A stretch of 64,000 bases of DNA from Salinilacihabitans rarus (GTDB lineage Archaea; Halobacteriota; Halobacteria; Halobacteriales; Natrialbaceae), in assembly GCF_024296665.1 (NCBI RefSeq), contig NZ_CP100762.1:3286001-3350000 (forward strand), written 5' to 3'. Below, piece after piece: positions 1-8,857 of the stretch. Positions within the stretch are counted from its first letter, which is position 1; the number at the start of each line of letters is the position of its first letter. Both the position numbers and the translations under genes were made by a program. A model generated the notes under the pieces. That model saw only the letters and a list, made by a program, of their open reading frames with translations. It was not told where the DNA came from and did no database searches.

Positions 1-607
1 CGTCTGCCAACCGATCTGCGACCTCTTCCTCAGAAAGACTGTGATCAGGGTCAGCAGGAGCCAGCCTAGCCTCACCAGTGAGACGTTCTTTGGCCTCCTC
101 GGTGGTCTCTATCTCCTCGTAGATGGATTCATCCAGCTTTTCGTACCACTTGCTGGTTACCTCGGGCATATCCTCATTGAGGTTCCGTCGCCGCTTGGCC
201 AGTTCCCGATAGCGCGACCGCATTTGTTCGAGACCGACCTCTTTCCTGGCCAATTCCAACTTGATGAAGTCGCGATAATCGTCGAAAAGCCGATGATACG
301 CGTTTGCTGCACGGTAATAGTTCTCGGCTGTGTCACCAGGATCTGCCATCCTCCGATAACCGGAGATGATAGCCGTGGTGATCGCCAGACTAACTAGAAT
401 AATCTGGGGCGTCGAATCCCAGATGAGAGCGACCGTTAGCAACCCTGCGACGCCGAAAACGAACCAATCGAGACGGCGGTCTAACTTCGCATACCAATCT
501 GCGCCAACGTAGTAGGCTTTGAACGTCCACAAGACGCTATCTGCTTCGTTAGCTACGCGTTCGCGCAGCCGTTCGTGTGCCTCGTAGTCGAAATCGTCGT
601 CTGTCAT
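1..607 (-). CDS. SLATT-domain membrane effector (3' end outside window)
   Basis: About 202 codons are visible, starting at the ATG on the minus strand (605-607); the stop lies left of the window. Two hydrophobic segments, roughly residues 46-63 and 67-84, follow an N-terminal stretch with W-x(n)-K-AYYVGADWY-AKLDRRLDW, which is typical of SLATT (SMODS- and SLOG-associating 2TM effector) proteins. The rest is a charged helical cytoplasmic region. SLATT proteins are membrane effectors activated by nucleotide second messengers or partner domains and are thought to disrupt the membrane and stop cell growth. The gene begins 14 bases after the nucleotidyltransferase stop, so it is the third gene of a CBASS-like operon. 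The family assignment is from pattern recognition; the effector role is inferred from the neighbour. Confidence 0.72.
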   Translation of the reverse strand, partial: MTDDDFDYEAHERLRERVANEADSVLWTFKAYYVGADWYAKLDRRLDWFVFGVAGLLTVALIWDSTPQIILVSLAITTAIISGYRRMADPGDTAENYYRAANAYHRLFDDYRDFIKLELARKEVGLEQMRSRYRELAKRRRNLNEDMPEVTSKWYEKLDESIYEEIETTEEAKERLTGEARLAPADPDHSLSEEEVADRLAD

Positions 608-621
608 AGAGAGATAACCGC

Positions 622-1698
622 CTACTTGAAGCCGTCGCCGTAGACTTCGCGATATTTCTCTTTGGCTTCCTGGGTTTTGCCTTCCTTTTTGAGCCATTCC
701 GCTTCCTCGATCTTCTCGCTAGCCTGATACGCCTTTTTGGCGGCTTTCTTCTTTTCTTCCGTACTCATTCCCTTATCAATCTGCTCGCGATAGACTGGTT
801 CTCGAGTCTCGTCGTTGACGTACCGTGGGAGGTTCCGGAAGAAGTTGCTCATGTGCTCGTGAGTAGAAGCACTAGCAGGAGCATCGTTTTGGAAGTATTT
901 GTAGGCCATCATCACCATGTGGTAGGAACTCACCAGCTTACCGTTCTCCTCGTTCCACTTCTTCGCGGAGACTGCAACACGCTGGAGGTTGCCGCCGTTA
1001 TTCTCGTCGACTGCGTCGTACATCGATTGGAACTTACGGGGGTTCGTTCCGACCCACGAGCTTCCTCCGTACGTATCGGGAATAGCGTAACCGTTGTTGG
1101 GATCATCTGCACCCATCGGTTGAATCGGGATCTCCATGCCCCCGATGGTAACGGGATCTGTGGGGTTCTCCGCGTTGTGAACGTCGCTATACCGGAACGC
1201 AGGGGCGACTTCGACAGTGAAATCACTGAACTTCACCGCTACCACGTTTCGATCGATATGGACGTCCTGGTTGGGATACTTCTTCTCCAGTCGCCGCTTC
1301 ACAGCTCGTAGAGCATTCTGGGGCCCGTTCTGGCTAGTAGCCCATCGACCGTGCTCATCGGCGTCGAGGACGACCAAGACATCGACGTCGGAGTCCTCCT
1401 CTAGCGGACCGGTCATCGTACCCTGCATCACCGAGCCGTAGATGTGATCCTCCTCGATCGCCAGACCTTCGTCTTTCAGATTGTCAACGACGTTTTCACG
1501 CCGTTCCTGCATATCTTTGGCCTGCCTATCGGTTATCTGAGCGTCTTCGGCGTAGTCCTGATGGGACTCCTCGATCTTCTGCTCGGCCTCCCGTCGAGAA
1601 TCTTCTCCGTCGGAGGACGCCTGATCATCACTAGGAGGTGATCGACTACCTCCACCAGAGCCACCCTGATACTCGCCGACAGTTCGAGTGTTACCCAT
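622..1698 (-). CDS. CD-NTase (CBASS-type nucleotidyltransferase, SMODS)
   Basis: A 358-residue polymerase-beta-fold nucleotidyltransferase. The G-S motif is at about 88-89 (GSVMQGTMTGPLEEDSDVDV), followed by the metal-binding pair D104-x-D106 and a third acidic residue E163 in TVEVAPAF, so the catalytic triad looks intact. CD-NTases make cyclic di- or trinucleotides, or linear oligonucleotides, on phage infection and so switch on an effector. The first 75 residues are a Gly/Ser/acidic low-complexity tail, longer than usual. The start overlaps the end of the upstream TGT-like gene by 8 bases, and the SLATT gene follows after 14 bases, so all three are probably translationally coupled. No HORMA/TRIP13 or Cap2/Cap3 gene is seen in the visible part of the operon. 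The product nucleotide cannot be deduced. Confidence 0.82.
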   Translation of the reverse strand: MGNTRTVGEYQGGSGGGSRSPPSDDQASSDGEDSRREAEQKIEESHQDYAEDAQITDRQAKDMQERRENVVDNLKDEGLAIEEDHIYGSVMQGTMTGPLEEDSDVDVLVVLDADEHGRWATSQNGPQNALRAVKRRLEKKYPNQDVHIDRNVVAVKFSDFTVEVAPAFRYSDVHNAENPTDPVTIGGMEIPIQPMGADDPNNGYAIPDTYGGSSWVGTNPRKFQSMYDAVDENNGGNLQRVAVSAKKWNEENGKLVSSYHMVMMAYKYFQNDAPASASTHEHMSNFFRNLPRYVNDETREPVYREQIDKGMSTEEKKKAAKKAYQASEKIEEAEWLKKEGKTQEAKEKYREVYGDGFK

Positions 1699-2536
1699 GG
1701 GCCATCACCTCGCCGGGAGATGCCGCGAAAGATCCTAATGTCGATTGACCGGCACCGAGTACAGGTTCAGTCTCCTCTCGCCACTGGATATACTGTTTTT
1801 GCGCGGTATGGATCGGAACGTCTCGTAATTCTGCTTTCCTGATCCATCGTTGACCTGCCGCCGCGACAACTTCCGGTGGCATCCGGGCCAGACCGTCTTT
1901 CGCCTGAAGCCCGATGAGCAATAGCCCATCAACGCCGAGCTCGTTAACGACCTCTCGAACGTCCTCGTTGAGTTTGTTGATGCCATTGCCCATTTTGCCG
2001 CCGAAGTATTGGGCTCCATAGTATGCGCAGTACGGGAGGTCGAGATCGCGAAGTGTGTCGTAACAAATCGCTCTCTCTTCGGGCGTGAATCCCTTCACGA
2101 GCGGAAGAATCTGTATCGGTGTGGGTCGAAGCTTATCGTGCATCCATCGAGTCCCGTCCATCATCTTCTTGATGTTCGCTACGCGGTCGGACTTCTCCAT
2201 ATCTCCGTAGACCGGATAGTCGGTGGGAATGTGGAAGTCGGGACCGAAGGCCTGTACGGCGTTTCGTTCGCGACTCCAGCGGAGTTCCTCGAGGTCGTCA
2301 TCGTGAATTACACCACTGGTGATGACGGAGAATTCTGCGGGAAAGTACGTAGTTCGGACTTCCCCACGATGGCGTAGAAGCGCCTCTACGTCTGTGATCT
2401 TCATCATCACAGTATCTTCGCTCGGAAAGGCTGTCATGAACTCTTCGTGAGCCTGCTGAGCCTGGATACGGCGAATAAGGCCTCGAGGCCAGTCTGTGCT
2501 GTCTCGGAATCCCTGGTGGTTTTCGTTGGGGATCAT
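1691..2536 (-). CDS. TIM-barrel protein resembling tRNA-guanine transglycosylase / DpdA
   Basis: A 281-residue protein, first gene of the CBASS-like operon. Features that recall the TGT/DpdA barrel are the PDFHIPTDYPVYGD segment (place of the substrate-binding aspartate loop), LPLVKGFTPEERAICYDTL (the family's central PLVQG-type strand followed by a helix), and LGVDGLLLIGLQAKDG followed by a PPEV-AAAGQRWI helix near the C-terminus. TGT enzymes exchange a guanine base in tRNA for a 7-deazaguanine, and DpdA does this in DNA. No zinc site is evident and the protein is shorter than archaeal TGT (ArcTGT). It could instead be a nucleotide-binding barrel of another family, so the activity is not established. 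Its place ahead of a CD-NTase is unusual. Confidence 0.45.
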   Translation of the reverse strand: MIPNENHQGFRDSTDWPRGLIRRIQAQQAHEEFMTAFPSEDTVMMKITDVEALLRHRGEVRTTYFPAEFSVITSGVIHDDDLEELRWSRERNAVQAFGPDFHIPTDYPVYGDMEKSDRVANIKKMMDGTRWMHDKLRPTPIQILPLVKGFTPEERAICYDTLRDLDLPYCAYYGAQYFGGKMGNGINKLNEDVREVVNELGVDGLLLIGLQAKDGLARMPPEVVAAAGQRWIRKAELRDVPIHTAQKQYIQWREETEPVLGAGQSTLGSFAASPGEVMAHG

Positions 2537-2587
2537 TTCGTGCTTGCACCTGAAAGCAGATGACGCTAGTTCATACAGGATACATGT

Positions 2588-2595
2588 CTATAAAC
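2588..2595. promoter_or_regulatory. TATA element shared by divergent genes
   Basis: CTATAAAC sits midway between the start codons at 2536 (minus) and 2648 (plus). Read rightward, the expected start of transcription is near 2618, giving a leader of about 30 bases to the ATG at 2648. Read leftward as TTTATAGA it would start near 2565, about 29 bases before the TGT-like gene. It could serve both directions. This is a positional inference. Confidence 0.35.
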
Positions 2596-2619
2596 GCTTC
2601 GCTGGTTAACCCGAGGATC

Positions 2620-2634
2620 GAACAAAATATGTTC
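2620..2634. promoter_or_regulatory. Perfect palindrome, candidate operator
   Basis: GAACA-AAATA-TGTTC, two 5-base arms around a 5-base A/T centre. It lies just after the predicted rightward transcription start and before the regulator gene at 2648, where a bound repressor would block that gene and could also affect the divergent CBASS operon. The most likely binder is the adjacent winged-helix protein. Confidence 0.4.
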
Positions 2635-2647
2635 TAAGACATCCGGG

Positions 2648-3592
2648 ATGGATCCAATCGCTTTAGAAGAACCCCACCTAACTGAATACCAAGAGGCACA
2701 ACAGCGTATGGGGAAAACAGTCCATCTAATTCCAGTGGGATTCGACTTTCAGCGGCTCGTTCAGCCGATCGCGCGAGGAACGCTCGAGGCGGATGAAGTC
2801 CACTTGCTTCATTCATCACGAGAAGCAAGTGCTGAAGAGGCTCAGCAACTCGCGGAACGAATGGTTGACCGTCTAGAGGAAACCTTTGGGACTCTACTCG
2901 GCAAGGAGGTCGAACGACACTCGATTGGAGATATTTTCGAATTCAAAGATGCATATCCGATGGCGTATGAAATGATTCAGTCACATATCGACGAAGGAAA
3001 TGACGTCTGGGTAAATATCTCTTCGATGCCGCGTACGGTCGCTTTTGCCTTCGCTAGCGCTGCCAATTCCCTCGTCGTCGAGAAACCAGAACTCCGTGAT
3101 AGAGTTCACACGTACTATGTTTCGCCCGAAGAATATCTCGTTACCCAGATGATCGAGGAATTACGAAAGGAGCGTGATTTCCTCGAAGACCTCAAAAGCG
3201 AAGATCCACAGGCGGAAGAGCGTTATGAGCGTATCAGTGATTTAGTCGAAGACATTGATCAAAGCGGTGTCACCAAAGGGGCGAAACAAATGAACGGGGG
3301 GCTCCATGTTGAATTCCCGACCGTACCTTCTGCCGATCTACACGATTTCGAAAAAACGATATTACACTTCCTATATGATGCCGGTGAAGTGGAGTCTACT
3401 TCGGAATTAGCTCGGGAACTAGCAGACCACTTGGACGAAGAGGTCGACGGTGACTCCTTCAAAAGCAAAGTTCAGTACAATGTTCAAAAGCTCGAAGAGA
3501 AGGGGCTAGTCAATCGAACACGAGTTGGTAATCGAACTAAGACAGAGCTCGGAACTATGGGTGAACTCTGGGTCGAAACGCATCCTCGTTGA
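2648..3592 (+). CDS. CARF-like / winged-helix transcriptional regulator (HFX_2341-type)
   Basis: A 314-residue protein with an N-terminal Rossmann-like half that begins VHLIPVGFDFQRLVQPIARG and contains EADEVHLLHSS and NISSMPRTVAFAFASAA, the pattern of the CARF-like ligand-sensing domain in haloarchaeal HFX_2341/DUF6293 regulators. The C-terminal about 90 residues form a winged helix (TILHFLYDAGEVESTSELAR ... VQKLEEKGLVNRTRVG). CARF domains bind cyclic oligoadenylates or related nucleotides. The gene is divergent from the CD-NTase operon, so it may sense the product of that enzyme; this is inference. An alternative start at 2708 (MGKTVHLIPVG) fits the usual start of the family; 2648 fits the predicted promoter better. 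Confidence 0.7.
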   Translation: MDPIALEEPHLTEYQEAQQRMGKTVHLIPVGFDFQRLVQPIARGTLEADEVHLLHSSREASAEEAQQLAERMVDRLEETFGTLLGKEVERHSIGDIFEFKDAYPMAYEMIQSHIDEGNDVWVNISSMPRTVAFAFASAANSLVVEKPELRDRVHTYYVSPEEYLVTQMIEELRKERDFLEDLKSEDPQAEERYERISDLVEDIDQSGVTKGAKQMNGGLHVEFPTVPSADLHDFEKTILHFLYDAGEVESTSELARELADHLDEEVDGDSFKSKVQYNVQKLEEKGLVNRTRVGNRTKTELGTMGELWVETHPR

Positions 3593-3644
3593 TTGAAGAA
3601 CGTCGCCACTAGCCTCAACCCTTGAACATCACTTTAACATCCAC

Positions 3645-4367
3645 TCAAAAATCATCTAAAGTATGGTTCTCTGTATTTTCTCGGTCACCATCAGAAAACT
3701 CGCTTAACGTGAGGTCGAAATCACTCGAATGTAGTCGCTCGTTGAGGTTGCTAGGCTGAAAAGAGGACTCGAAGACACTTGCAGATTTCTGTAGATCGAC
3801 AGATCGTAGCTCTCCATTCTCCTGATAGCTCCCTACTGTCGAGTTCCACAGTACGTAATGACCCTCCAATTCCGGTGGTACCGTGCCCTGTCTTTTCCAG
3901 TATTCGAACATAGCAGGCCGGAATGTGTGATAGCTTACTATCTCTACGTTCCGTCGTAGATCACCTGGTTCTCGAATAAATAGCCAGTTCACTCCATCCG
4001 TAGCGATTCCAAATACGGACCGCGTAGCCCGGTGATTAAGGTATTCACGTAGATCACTGACTGCCTTCTTATAATGGTTGAACGACTTACATTCACCAAG
4101 AACTGGTTCCGACGTATTCTGAAGTAAGAAATCGGCCTGTCCGTTATGCCCTTGTAGATAGGCTTCTGTGATATAGTCATACTCGAGTGCATCGAGGAGT
4201 GGCCATACTAGATTCTCTGACACAAAACGTTCTGGAGACTGCCTCAAGTCGCGTTGCTTGATTTTGTCCTTGCGCCCTACTAGAAAGGGTTTCACTTGAT
4301 CTGGAACTCGATTCGCCATCTCCTCACAAAATGTTTTAATAACTCTGGCAATTTGGTCGGCAGTCAT
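3645..4367 (-). CDS. PD-(D/E)XK nuclease-like protein, last gene of the BREX-like operon
   Basis: A 240-residue protein. The segment GHNGQADFLLQ followed after ten residues by VLGECKSF gives the D-x(n)-E-x-K core of a PD-(D/E)XK nuclease, as seen in N-terminal domains of type I restriction R subunits. The following part (DLREYLNHRATRSVFGIATDGVNWLFI) also matches that class, where a helix and a strand follow the active site. The tail of about 90 residues is polar with no recognised motif. The gene starts 36 bases after the stop of the second BrxC-like gene on the same strand, so it is probably co-transcribed. Such a nuclease is not a standard BREX component. Active-site residues are visible; the substrate is unknown. 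Confidence 0.62.
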   Translation of the reverse strand: MTADQIARVIKTFCEEMANRVPDQVKPFLVGRKDKIKQRDLRQSPERFVSENLVWPLLDALEYDYITEAYLQGHNGQADFLLQNTSEPVLGECKSFNHYKKAVSDLREYLNHRATRSVFGIATDGVNWLFIREPGDLRRNVEIVSYHTFRPAMFEYWKRQGTVPPELEGHYVLWNSTVGSYQENGELRSVDLQKSASVFESSFQPSNLNERLHSSDFDLTLSEFSDGDRENTENHTLDDF

Positions 4368-4403
4368 GTATATTGTTTATAACGAAAGAGAAAGTAGGAC
4401 TAC

Positions 4404-5507
4404 TTAATTACGGTCTGATTCTATAAGCACGATTTGTCCGTCATCGATCTGGTCCAGTTTTTCATTCACCTTATCGAGGCGGTCCAAAACGGTGTTTGCC
4501 TCGGAAAGCAAGTTATTTGCTCTCTCTTCGGTTGGCCGTTCTTCGTTCTCTACCTCAGTAGTCACTTCATCCGTGATGTTCGCGTTCGGGAGTTCCTGAC
4601 GTAAGCGCTCGGTGACACGCTGGAGTTCAGACCACGTCTCACCGCCAGTACCGGGACGCTTCGGATCTTCGGCTTCCTGAATCAACTGGCGTACGCGTCG
4701 TTTCGTGGGCGGTCGCGACGCGGAAAGCACCGTCTCGACTGCCTCAGTCGTTGGCGACTCAGGATGTTCTTCGCGCAACTGTTCGCCGGCATCCTGTAGC
4801 TGAGACCAGAGGCTCGAACCGCTACTGTCGTCGAACAACTCACGAACGCGTTCGTAGGTTTCGGCCTGCTGAACGACGGTCGAATCGACTATCTCTCGTT
4901 CAGTTACGTCGTCCCCATCCCAGATCGGCTCGAACGTCTCCTCGAGATCATTGAGATCGATCTCGTCGAATTCCGTTGTGGCTTCGTCGAGGACTCTCTG
5001 AACGGAGTCTTGGTTCGAGCGTATCCAAGTAGTGAGATCAGTACAGATCCCGTCAGGGTCAGATGCAGTGGTGGTATCTCCCGTCACCCGACGATACTGT
5101 GCCGAGAGTGCATCAATGCGGTGGCTCTCAGCGTCCTGAAGCCGAGATTCAACAGTCGTGACACTGGGAACCATCTCACTCTCCGCTGTCGCTCGCATGC
5201 TGGCGGTGATCGACGCGTTCGGGTAGAGCGACGCCATCGTATCCAACTCGTCGCTGAAGCGTTCCCAAAGCGTCGTACCGTCCTCTTCGACGCCGAAGAG
5301 TTCACGAGCGTCTGCGAAGGTTTGGGCCTCCTCGAGTACGAGGTCGTCCTCACTTCCTAGATCAGACGTGGAGAGTTCCTCACCGCTGAGAGCTGGTTTG
5401 ATCGTCGACTCGAAGGTCTCGAGTGTCACGTCGAACTCTCTGTCAGCGCTCTTCAGCGTGCGCTTGACGGTCGCGCTGTTCTCGTCGACCCACTGGCCGA
5501 GTTCACT
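4404..5507 (-). repeat. Internal protein-level duplication at the C-terminus of the second BrxC-like ATPase
   Basis: Three related units are visible in the translation: residues about 912-1041, 1068-1191 and a shorter one 1192-1250. Shared landmarks are SELGQWVDENSATVKRTL / TDLTTWIRSNQDSVQRVL, ADARELFG / ERVRELFD, and LYPNASIT / ELPNANIT. The repeats are diverged, so they are old rather than a recent copying event. Confidence 0.55.
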
Positions 5508-8240
5508 CAGCCACTCGTCCGGCCCATCGCCCTCTGGGTCCTCACCCAGTACAGTCTCGACGAGTTCTTTTACCGTCTTCGGGTCGATGATCTCGACGCC
5601 GAAGCGAACCTGAAGTGACGTCAATCCGCCCTTGGTTCGCACCTGCCGTCCGATGGCAGCAGGGTCGGTCACGTAGTCGGTATCCTGCTTGAGCGCGACT
5701 GATTCGTTGGAGGTAGCGAGCGTGATGAGAAGCGCCGCGATCGACTCCTGCGGGGTCCCGCGATAGTCGCCGTTCGCAGTCTGGGTCTGCTGGAGGAGCG
5801 TCTCGACGTCGACCGACTTCTGTGACTCGTACGTGTCAATGAACTCCCGACACCATCCCGTGTCGGCGATCTCGGCGCTGGTGGTGTTGACGCCGAGCAT
5901 CGCGGCGTCCGCGTCCGACAGCGGCCACTCCCCGCTGCCGCGGAAGAACTTCGCCATCGATTTCGCGTCATCGACTTCGACGAGCGGACGCGAGAGCGTC
6001 TTTCGAGATGAACCGAACACGGTGTCCACCTGGTCATCGACGACATCGGCAAGCGCGCTGGAACGCGAGCCCCGATGTTCGTGGGCTGTGTACACCGACG
6101 CGTCCTCGAGGATCTCGGTCACTGACGTTTCGAGGCGTCGTTTGTCGGCGCGGTGTTCACGCTCGAGTTCCTCGTGGGACTCGGTCTCTTCATCCAAGAC
6201 TTGTCCCATGCCGATGACGTTCCGAATCCGCTCGAGCATTGGCTCGGGGACGTCAATGGTGATCAGGACGTGTTCACCGCCATCGCGACCGTCATTCACC
6301 TCTTGCCACGTCTCGACCTGCTCAGAGACCGTGTCGGGATCGTCGGCCAACACACGAACCCGAAGCGCGTCGTACTCGGGGGACGGCGCCCGGTCGACGG
6401 GCTCAAGGATGGAGTAGTCGTATCGAAGCGGGACGAGCCGCTCGTCGCTGATGTCGACCTCGTGCCGGCTGCCGTCGCTCCGGAAGAAGTCGTCGTTCTC
6501 GCGCAGCCGCGTTTCTAACCACGCCGACAGCTGGTGCGGGGAAATCTTCGCGGCCTTGTCCTGGGCGCGACTGAGGATGCTCTCCTGCTCCTCAGAGACG
6601 AGCGTGTAGACCTCGTCGCCTTCGTCGTTCGTTTCGGTGAGGACTTTCTGCTTGTCGACGAGCGTCTCCAGGCCCGACTCGGTTTTCTCGATGACGTCGT
6701 CGACGGATGCTGTGACATCGTCGATCATCAACCGGCCGAGGTTCTCCGGTGTGGAGGGAACGGCCGGTGTCTGATTCAGCAGATAGAGTCCCTTCGCGAG
6801 GCGCACCTCCCAGGCGTCCTCGTCGCCGTTGAAGGTAGGAACCAGGGTGTTATCGATCATCTCCTGAACCCACAGCGGAAGATACGTCGTCTCCTCGACC
6901 AGCAGGTCGAACAGGACGTCCCACGTGACGAGTGAGCCCTCCTCTTTCGACGCCCAGCCGAACTTGGTGAATAGCGACCTGACCAAGACGAGCAGCGCCC
7001 GACCTTGGATGTAGTCTCGGTCAGTCGACCGTCCCTGCGTGATGAGTTCCTGCATCACGGCTCGCAGAAGCGAGAGGTCGTACTCGCGGAACGGATAGGA
7101 CTCGATCGGATCAGGGTCCGCGCTCGTTACCGACGAGTACGTCTCGAGCGAGAGGTCCGGCATCGACGCCACCAGTGATTCGACACGCTCAGCCCCCTCA
7201 GGCTCAGACTTCTGGAGCCAGCGCTTTCGGACGATGATCTCGGTGTCGGCTCCTTCGAGCGGAACCTGTTGATGCGTCCAATGGTCCTCTGGTGGTTCAC
7301 CGATGAGGTTCTCACGGGTATCCGGGAGCGAATACTGCCCGGTAGTAACGACGACCGGATTCGGGCCACGTTGGAGCGCCTCCATCGTTTCCTCAAACTC
7401 ACGATAACGATGACTGCTATCACCGACGAAGAGCGCGACCTCGTCCAGCCCCAGTAGCAACTCGGTTCGCTTGCTCCCATCGTTCAGGTCTCCGGTCACT
7501 GTCTCGACACGCGAAACGAGCTCTTCCGGATCAAACGCTTCAGGTTCGACCTCCTCTTCTGCGGCCTCGATAGATGCTTTCACTTCCGAACGACTGTCGA
7601 GATCGGTCCCCGACGTCTCTGCCATCGCCGGTAACGCGTCGTAGAGCCAACTGCGGAGGGAGGCGCGTTCGTCGAGTACGTCGTCGAATGTTTTCCCGTC
7701 GTGTTCGAACTCCTGGAGCGCCTCCCAGACGCCGTCGTACTCCATGTCGAGCGTCCAGGCCCATTCAAGCAGCCAGTTCGGGTCGGTCGGATACCCGAGT
7801 TCTCGACCGATCGCCTCGAAGATGAGGAACGGCAACGGCGGCTCTTTCGACGCGTCGCGATCGAGCAGATTGAGGAAGACCGGTTTGAGGCGGTCGACGT
7901 GAGAGCCAGTGATGGAACGCTGGAGTTCGTCGAAGCCAGGCCATTTCTCGGCTAGCCGATCGCCCAGGTAAGCGAACTCGGACTCGTCGTCAGTGATGAG
8001 ACCGACGAGTTTCAGGAGGTGGGTCTTCCCTGATCCGAACGTCGCGTGGATGTAGAGGAACCGCGCAGCTTCACTGGGATGCGTCTGAATGGTGTCGCCG
8101 AGTTCTTCAAGTACCCGTTCAGCACTGTCCGTTTCGTGAAACTCCCTGACATCGCTCTCGGCCTGTTCGCGGGCATTGACCTTCTGTACTTCTTCGAGCT
8201 GTCGCGTTGGATCGCTATGAAAGAGGTCGCCGATAGTCAT
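4404..8240 (-). CDS. BrxC/PglY-like P-loop ATPase (second copy)
   Basis: A 1278-residue ATPase. The Walker A motif is ATFGSGKTHLLKL (about residues 66-78) and a Walker B-like strand is ELLLGLDEVALFVGD (about 260-275), as in BrxC/PglY (DUF6079-like). The middle is helical. The last about 367 residues contain a repeated module: a W-x(n)-V-x-R segment, an ARELF/VRELF helix, then LW-x(n)-P and an LL-x-EAE helix, occurring once from about 912, again from about 1068, and in part from about 1192. BrxC is essential in BREX and is thought to act as a large AAA-type motor. The start overlaps the brxB stop by 4 bases. Haloarchaeal type 5 BREX also carries two BrxC genes. Confidence 0.72.
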   Translation of the reverse strand: MTIGDLFHSDPTRQLEEVQKVNAREQAESDVREFHETDSAERVLEELGDTIQTHPSEAARFLYIHATFGSGKTHLLKLVGLITDDESEFAYLGDRLAEKWPGFDELQRSITGSHVDRLKPVFLNLLDRDASKEPPLPFLIFEAIGRELGYPTDPNWLLEWAWTLDMEYDGVWEALQEFEHDGKTFDDVLDERASLRSWLYDALPAMAETSGTDLDSRSEVKASIEAAEEEVEPEAFDPEELVSRVETVTGDLNDGSKRTELLLGLDEVALFVGDSSHRYREFEETMEALQRGPNPVVVTTGQYSLPDTRENLIGEPPEDHWTHQQVPLEGADTEIIVRKRWLQKSEPEGAERVESLVASMPDLSLETYSSVTSADPDPIESYPFREYDLSLLRAVMQELITQGRSTDRDYIQGRALLVLVRSLFTKFGWASKEEGSLVTWDVLFDLLVEETTYLPLWVQEMIDNTLVPTFNGDEDAWEVRLAKGLYLLNQTPAVPSTPENLGRLMIDDVTASVDDVIEKTESGLETLVDKQKVLTETNDEGDEVYTLVSEEQESILSRAQDKAAKISPHQLSAWLETRLRENDDFFRSDGSRHEVDISDERLVPLRYDYSILEPVDRAPSPEYDALRVRVLADDPDTVSEQVETWQEVNDGRDGGEHVLITIDVPEPMLERIRNVIGMGQVLDEETESHEELEREHRADKRRLETSVTEILEDASVYTAHEHRGSRSSALADVVDDQVDTVFGSSRKTLSRPLVEVDDAKSMAKFFRGSGEWPLSDADAAMLGVNTTSAEIADTGWCREFIDTYESQKSVDVETLLQQTQTANGDYRGTPQESIAALLITLATSNESVALKQDTDYVTDPAAIGRQVRTKGGLTSLQVRFGVEIIDPKTVKELVETVLGEDPEGDGPDEWLSELGQWVDENSATVKRTLKSADREFDVTLETFESTIKPALSGEELSTSDLGSEDDLVLEEAQTFADARELFGVEEDGTTLWERFSDELDTMASLYPNASITASMRATAESEMVPSVTTVESRLQDAESHRIDALSAQYRRVTGDTTTASDPDGICTDLTTWIRSNQDSVQRVLDEATTEFDEIDLNDLEETFEPIWDGDDVTEREIVDSTVVQQAETYERVRELFDDSSGSSLWSQLQDAGEQLREEHPESPTTEAVETVLSASRPPTKRRVRQLIQEAEDPKRPGTGGETWSELQRVTERLRQELPNANITDEVTTEVENEERPTEERANNLLSEANTVLDRLDKVNEKLDQIDDGQIVLIESDRN

Positions 8241-8857
8241 TGCAGATGCACCTCCTGAATTTTGCCGTCAATCTGATGTGCCGGGTAGTAGTGTCGTGAC
8301 TCGCCGCCGTAGAAGCTCAATTTCCCTCCCACAAGTTCTCCGGGGAAGGGAATTCCGATTGTAGACTTCACGTTGCGTCGGTCGAGTTCGTCGAGCAGTT
8401 CTGACGCGCGTGTGAACGGATACAGACTGCCGAGGTTGAGCAAGAGGACGACGTGGCTTTGGGTCTCCAGCTGTTCTTCGCTGAGCTCGCGCTCGATCAT
8501 CTGTTGGACGAGTTCTTCGGCAAGCTGGTCCTGCATCGTCTCTTCGATACGCTCACCCGGCGAAGCGTCACCCTCGAGATTGGCCAGTGGTTCACCCAGA
8601 TCGACAAGGAGTTTATACACGTCAGTCTGCGGGAGTAACTCGTCGAGCCAGATCGGCTGAACAGTAACGTCGTCGGGGATTTCTGGTGGTTCCATTCGAC
8701 CACTCGCCCAGGTTTCGAGGCGGTCAGCCGTCCGGTGCTCGACCGCTGGATCGACGGCAGCGATGACGAACGGGTTGCGAATCCCGTGTTGGCCTTGTGC
8801 GAACGTACGCAACTTCTCTTTGAATTCACGGTACGGCGACGAACTTCCTTGGCTCAT
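8237..8857 (-). CDS. brxB: BrxB (DUF1788)
   Basis: A 206-residue protein. It matches the BrxB pattern: an N-terminal region with FVIAAVDPAVEHRTADRL, a core strand VVLLLNLGSLYPFTRASELL, then STIGIPFPGEL and SFYGGESRHYYPAHQI at the end, which is the ...FFPGEY...LFG...YYRA... ending of DUF1788. BrxB is a small conserved BREX core protein of unknown biochemical role. The gene overlaps both neighbours by 4 bases (ATGA), between the two BrxC-like ATPases, so all are translated as a unit. No transmembrane segment. Confidence 0.78.
   Translation of the reverse strand: MSQGSSSPYREFKEKLRTFAQGQHGIRNPFVIAAVDPAVEHRTADRLETWASGRMEPPEIPDDVTVQPIWLDELLPQTDVYKLLVDLGEPLANLEGDASPGERIEETMQDQLAEELVQQMIERELSEEQLETQSHVVLLLNLGSLYPFTRASELLDELDRRNVKSTIGIPFPGELVGGKLSFYGGESRHYYPAHQIDGKIQEVHLQ

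Noticed and set aside
853..1311. Plus-strand frame opposite the CD-NTase gene
   Set aside because: It is a shadow of the minus-strand gene with no motif of its own; the same is true of the long frames opposite narG, lpdA and the regulator genes.
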